Source of the DNA: Amnibacterium sp.
Lineage (GTDB): Bacteria > Actinomycetota > Actinomycetes > Actinomycetales > Microbacteriaceae
Direction of reading: 5' to 3'
Length of the DNA: 64,000 bases
NCBI GenBank assembly: GCA_025936735.1
Contig: JAICSU010000002.1
Location: 1 to 64,000 of the forward strand
Part shown: positions 59,575 to 64,000 of the stretch, piece by piece
How the letters are laid out: every line of letters starts with the position of its first letter
How positions within the stretch are numbered: position 1 is the stretch's first letter
Notes under the pieces: model-generated
What the model was told of the DNA's origin: nothing
Seen by the model: only the letters and a program-made list of their open reading frames with translations
Databases searched by the model: none
Made by a program: the position numbers and the translations under genes

Positions 59575-60918
59575 ATGATCCCTCGTACCAGGAAGGCGCG
59601 GGTGACCGCGGTGCTCGGTGGCGCTGCGCTGCTCGCGACCGCGCTCGCCGGATGCTCGTCCGGCAGCTCGAACTCCTCGAGCAGCAGCAGCGTGAGCGGC
59701 CCCGTGACGATCAAGCTGCTCGCCGGGGGGAACGACCCCGTCAGCATCGCCACCGCGAACGCCTACGTGAAGGGCTTCCACGCGGCCAACCCGAAGATCA
59801 CCGTCACTGTCGAGACCCGACCGGGCGGCACCGACGGCGACAACCTGATCAAGACGCGTCTCGCCACCGGCAACATGGACGACGTCTTCCTCTACAACTC
59901 CGGTTCCCTCTTCCAGGCGCTCGACCCCGACAAGACGCTGACGCCGCTGACGAACGAGCCGTGGGTGAAGAACGTCAGCAAGGACTTCAAGTCGGTCGTG
60001 AGCACGCCCAACGGGGTCTACGGGGCTCCGGTGGGCACGACCTTCGGCGGCGGCGTGATGTACAACAAGAAGGTCTACGCGCAGCTCGGTCTCAAGATCC
60101 CGACGACGTGGAACGAGTTCATCGCGAACAGCGAGAAGATCAAGGCGGCCGGCAAGGTCGCGGTGCTGCAGACCTACGGTGACACCTGGACCAGCCAGCT
60201 GTTCGTGCTCGGCAGCTTCGCGGACATCAGCGCGGTCGATCCCAAGTGGGCGTCCGAGTACACGGCGAACAACCCGAACGCGAAGTACTCGAAGGAGCCG
60301 GCGCTCGACGGGTTCATCCACACCGCGCAGGTGCACCAGCTCGGTCTGATGAACAAGGACTTCGCCTCGCTCACCAACGCCAACGGCCTCAAGGAGCTCG
60401 CCACCGGCGAAGCGGTGCAGTACCCGATGATCGGCGTCGTCATCGGCAACGTGCTGCAGACCAACCCGAAGCAGGTGAACGACATCGGGATGTTCCCCCT
60501 GCCGGCCGCCTCCGCCGCGGACACCCGGCTCACCATCTGGGAGCCGGGCGGCGCCTACATCCCGAAGACCACGACGGGTGACAAGCTGATCGCCGCCAAG
60601 AAGTTCGTCGCGTGGCTGAACTCGCCGGCCGGGTGCGCGATCCAGAACAAGACGGGCCTGCCTGCCGGCCCCTATGCGATCACCCAGTGCAAGGTGCCCA
60701 GCTCCGCCCCGGCCATCGCCGCCGACACCCAGAAGTACATCGACGAGGGCAAGTCGGGCCTGGCGCTCGAGTTCATCTCGCCGATCAAGGGACCGAACCT
60801 GGAGAAGATCCTGATCCAGGTCGGATCGGGCATCTCGACCGCCGCGCAGGGTGCAGCGCTGTACGACAACGATGTGAAGAAGCAGGCGCAGCAGCTCGGG
60901 CTGAAGGGCTGGAGCTGA
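59575..60918 (+). CDS. Sugar ABC importer substrate-binding lipoprotein (family 1)
   Basis: A 447-residue lipoprotein. The signal segment ends in LAGCS, giving lipidated Cys27, and a Ser-rich spacer follows (28-40). The carbohydrate-binding family-1 fold is clear (VTIKLLAGGNDPVSIATANAYVKGF, TRLATGNMDDVFLYNSGSLFQAL, MYNKKVYAQLGLKIPTTWNEF). With a LacI-type operator upstream, two permeases and a GH78 enzyme downstream, it most likely binds rhamnose or a rhamnoside. No ATPase gene is in the window part of the operon; a shared MsiK-type ATPase is common in actinobacteria. Confidence 0.92.
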   Translation: MIPRTRKARVTAVLGGAALLATALAGCSSGSSNSSSSSSVSGPVTIKLLAGGNDPVSIATANAYVKGFHAANPKITVTVETRPGGTDGDNLIKTRLATGNMDDVFLYNSGSLFQALDPDKTLTPLTNEPWVKNVSKDFKSVVSTPNGVYGAPVGTTFGGGVMYNKKVYAQLGLKIPTTWNEFIANSEKIKAAGKVAVLQTYGDTWTSQLFVLGSFADISAVDPKWASEYTANNPNAKYSKEPALDGFIHTAQVHQLGLMNKDFASLTNANGLKELATGEAVQYPMIGVVIGNVLQTNPKQVNDIGMFPLPAASAADTRLTIWEPGGAYIPKTTTGDKLIAAKKFVAWLNSPAGCAIQNKTGLPAGPYAITQCKVPSSAPAIAADTQKYIDEGKSGLALEFISPIKGPNLEKILIQVGSGISTAAQGAALYDNDVKKQAQQLGLKGWS

Positions 60919-61000
60919 CCGGTCCTCGGACCGCACCGGGGCCGGCGGGGACACCCGCCGGCCCCACCCCTGAAGCAAGCCGCTCGATGAGGAGTGCCCG

Positions 61001-61936
61001 ATGACCGCCAACACGACGTCCGCGGTGAAGCCCGCGGCGGCGTTCACCCGAACGGGCGGCGCGCCGAGCGCGCGTCGCAAGATGAAGTCGTTCTATCCGT
61101 CGTGGTTCTTCCTGCCGGCGATGGTCCTGTACGTCGTGTTCTTCGCCGTGCCGACGTTCGCGTCGTTCTACTTCTCGCTGACGCGCTGGTCGCTCTTCAA
61201 CATCCAGTTCATCGGGTTCGCGAACTTCGTCGAGTTCTTCCAGGACCCGCAGCTGGTCAACGGGTTCATCCACACCTTCGAGTACGGGTTCGTGACGAGC
61301 GCCGTGAAGGTGGTGCTCGGCCTCCTCTTCGCCCTGCTGCTGACCGGCCCCGTGATCGGGCGCGGGTATCTGCGCGCGGTGATCTTCTTCCCCGTGCTCG
61401 TCTCGACGATCGGGGTGGGGATCATGTGGAAGAACCTGCTCGACCCCTTCCATGGCATGGTCAACGCGGTGCTCGGGTTCTTCCACCTCGGGCAGCCGGG
61501 CTGGTTCACGGACCCGAAGCTGGCGCTCATGACGATCGCGGGCGTCGACATCTGGAAGGGCGTCGGCATCGCCACGCTGATCTTCATGGCCGGGATCGTC
61601 GCGATCCCCCAGGACTACTACGAAGCGGCGCGCCTGGACGGCAGCGGCTCGTGGCAGATCTTCCGCTCGATCACCCTGCCGCTGGTGCGGCCGGCGATGG
61701 GCACGGTGATCATCCTGTCGTTGATCGGTGGACTGCGATCGTTCGACATCATCTGGGCGACCACGGGTGGCGGGCCCGGCTTCACGAGCGACGTGATCGC
61801 GTCGGTGATCTACAAGGAGTACCAGGCCGGCTTCTACGGTCTCTCGACCGCCGGGAACGTGATCCTGTTCCTCGTCGTGACGGTGATCATGGTGCCGATC
61901 TCGGCCTTCCTGAACCGCCGGGAGGTGGACCTGTGA
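61001..61936 (+). CDS. Sugar ABC importer permease (MalF/UgpA-like)
   Basis: A 311-residue membrane protein with six helices. It has the EAA coupling motif EAARLDGSGSWQIFRSITLPLVRPAMG and the opening SFYPSWFFLPAMVLYVVFFAVP. It forms the channel with the following permease. The stop overlaps that gene's GTG by 4 nt. Confidence 0.92.
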   Translation: MTANTTSAVKPAAAFTRTGGAPSARRKMKSFYPSWFFLPAMVLYVVFFAVPTFASFYFSLTRWSLFNIQFIGFANFVEFFQDPQLVNGFIHTFEYGFVTSAVKVVLGLLFALLLTGPVIGRGYLRAVIFFPVLVSTIGVGIMWKNLLDPFHGMVNAVLGFFHLGQPGWFTDPKLALMTIAGVDIWKGVGIATLIFMAGIVAIPQDYYEAARLDGSGSWQIFRSITLPLVRPAMGTVIILSLIGGLRSFDIIWATTGGGPGFTSDVIASVIYKEYQAGFYGLSTAGNVILFLVVTVIMVPISAFLNRREVDL

Positions 61937-62760
61937 GGGCCGAACGCATCCGGGCTCGCGTCGTCGGGGTCGTCGCGATCATCGCCACGATCGTGGTCTT
62001 CATCATCCCCTTCCTCTTCGTCGTCGATCAGGCTGCGAAGACGCCCGCCGACGCCGCCTCGCTCGCGTTCTCGTGGCCGACCAAGTGGCAGTTCTTCGAG
62101 AACCTCGTGGGGGTGGTGCAGTACAACGGCGGGGTCATCTTCCAGGCGTTCATCAACAGCGCCGTGCTCACCGTGTTCTCGGTGCTCATCACCACCGTCT
62201 TCGCCGCCATGGTCGGCTACGTGCTGCAGCGGAAGCCGTCGCGCTGGAACCCGGTGATCAACTTCTTCGTGCTCGCCGGGCTCATCGTCCCGCCGGCCGT
62301 CGTCCCGACGATCTGGGTGCTGCAGGACCTCGGGATCTTCCAGACGATGCTCGGGATGATCCTCGTCGAGGCCACGTTCGGGCTGTCGTTCAACATCCTG
62401 CTGTTCCGCGCCTTCGTCGCCACGATCCCGAAGGAGCTGGACGAGGCCGCCGTGCTCGACGGCTCGGGCCCCATCCGGATGTTCTTCTCGGTGATCCTGC
62501 CCCTGCTGCGTCCCGTGCTCGCGACGGTGATCGTGGTGCAGGCCGTCGTCGTGTTCAACGACTTCGCCGGCCCTCTGTACTTCCTGCCCGGCCAGCCGAC
62601 GGTGCAGCTCACCCTCTACCAGTTCCAAGGACAGGCGCTCAGCTTCAACAACCTGCTGTTCATGGACATCCTGCTCATCACCATCCCGCCCCTGGTCCTC
62701 TACGTCTTCTTCAACCGGCAGATCGTCGCCGGTATGACCAGCGGCGCAGTCAAGGGCTGA
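61933..62760 (+). CDS. Sugar ABC importer permease (MalG/UgpE-like)
   Basis: A 275-residue membrane protein with six helices and the coupling motif DEAAVLDGSGPIRMFFSVILPLLRPVLA. The N-terminal helix begins at VVGVVAIIATIVVFIIPFLF. GTG 61933 overlaps the preceding stop. It is followed after 43 bp by a rhamnosidase gene, tying transport to rhamnoside hydrolysis. Confidence 0.92.
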   Translation: MRAERIRARVVGVVAIIATIVVFIIPFLFVVDQAAKTPADAASLAFSWPTKWQFFENLVGVVQYNGGVIFQAFINSAVLTVFSVLITTVFAAMVGYVLQRKPSRWNPVINFFVLAGLIVPPAVVPTIWVLQDLGIFQTMLGMILVEATFGLSFNILLFRAFVATIPKELDEAAVLDGSGPIRMFFSVILPLLRPVLATVIVVQAVVVFNDFAGPLYFLPGQPTVQLTLYQFQGQALSFNNLLFMDILLITIPPLVLYVFFNRQIVAGMTSGAVKG

Positions 62761-62803
62761 CCCGCCCCTCCTGCCCAACCCCACCTTCCGTCGAAAGGAA
62801 GCC

Positions 62804-64000
<1,197 letters not shown>

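Overview
The window is about 70% G+C, with dense, strongly translationally coupled genes, many GTG starts, AAGGAG-type ribosome binding sites, a GTP-dependent PEP carboxykinase and a PcaL fusion enzyme. This points to a high-GC actinobacterium, most likely a soil or plant-associated member of the Microbacteriaceae or a close relative. The family assignment is inference. I see no rRNA, tRNA, CRISPR array, transposase or integrase.

Layout. 1-1601: tail of an aldo/keto reductase plus L-fuconate dehydratase. 1684-3724: ABC exporter with a 71-residue helix-turn-helix regulator (minus strand), with two matching palindromes upstream. 3879-11567: complete 4-hydroxybenzoate/protocatechuate beta-ketoadipate operon (pobA-pcaHGBLIJF). 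11672-13780: IclR regulator / carboxymuconolactone-decarboxylase-like protein / IclR regulator. 13941-15319: esterase plus quercetinase-like monocupin, divergent from a LysR regulator. 16391-21901: SDR-SDR-FAH-FAH-esterase-GH1 glucosidase operon. 22135-28570: oligopeptide/glycoside-type ABC importer plus a nucleoside-hydrolase-like protein. 28664-31318: GH78 alpha-L-rhamnosidase. 31524-41373: branched-chain-type ABC importer followed by six enzymes. 41361-42824: benzaldehyde-type aldehyde dehydrogenase. 42894-47240: thioesterase, pckG and a divergent RamB/ScfR-like regulator. 47331-51437: FUSC-type exporter and a 970-residue kinase/aminotransferase fusion. 51657-51941: small membrane protein. 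52050-58485: full L-rhamnose operon (rhaI-rhaM-rhaEW-rhaB-lldD). 58615-59400: nucleotidyltransferase. 59575-64000: sugar ABC importer and a second GH78 rhamnosidase, cut by the window edge.

How it fits together. Two GH78 rhamnosidases, a GH1 glucosidase, a monocupin with quercetinase-like ligand spacing next to an esterase, the protocatechuate pathway and the rhamnose pathway together resemble a catabolic island for plant phenolic rhamnoglycosides such as rutin. The deduced route is: deglycosylate; open the flavonol ring; cleave the depside to protocatechuate; run the beta-ketoadipate pathway; and send rhamnose to dihydroxyacetone phosphate, lactate and pyruvate. The individual families are well supported. 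The combined pathway is a hypothesis.

Regulation. Three promoters (16321, 22009 and 31429 regions) carry the same composite element, TTGAAA-N4/5-CTTTC-N7-GAA(A)G, which would tie the FAH/GH1, peptide-type and branched-chain-type operons into one regulon. Three LacI-type operators (TGAANCGNTTCA) control the two rhamnose operons, but no LacI regulator lies in the window. No gene-free stretch exceeds 300 bases.
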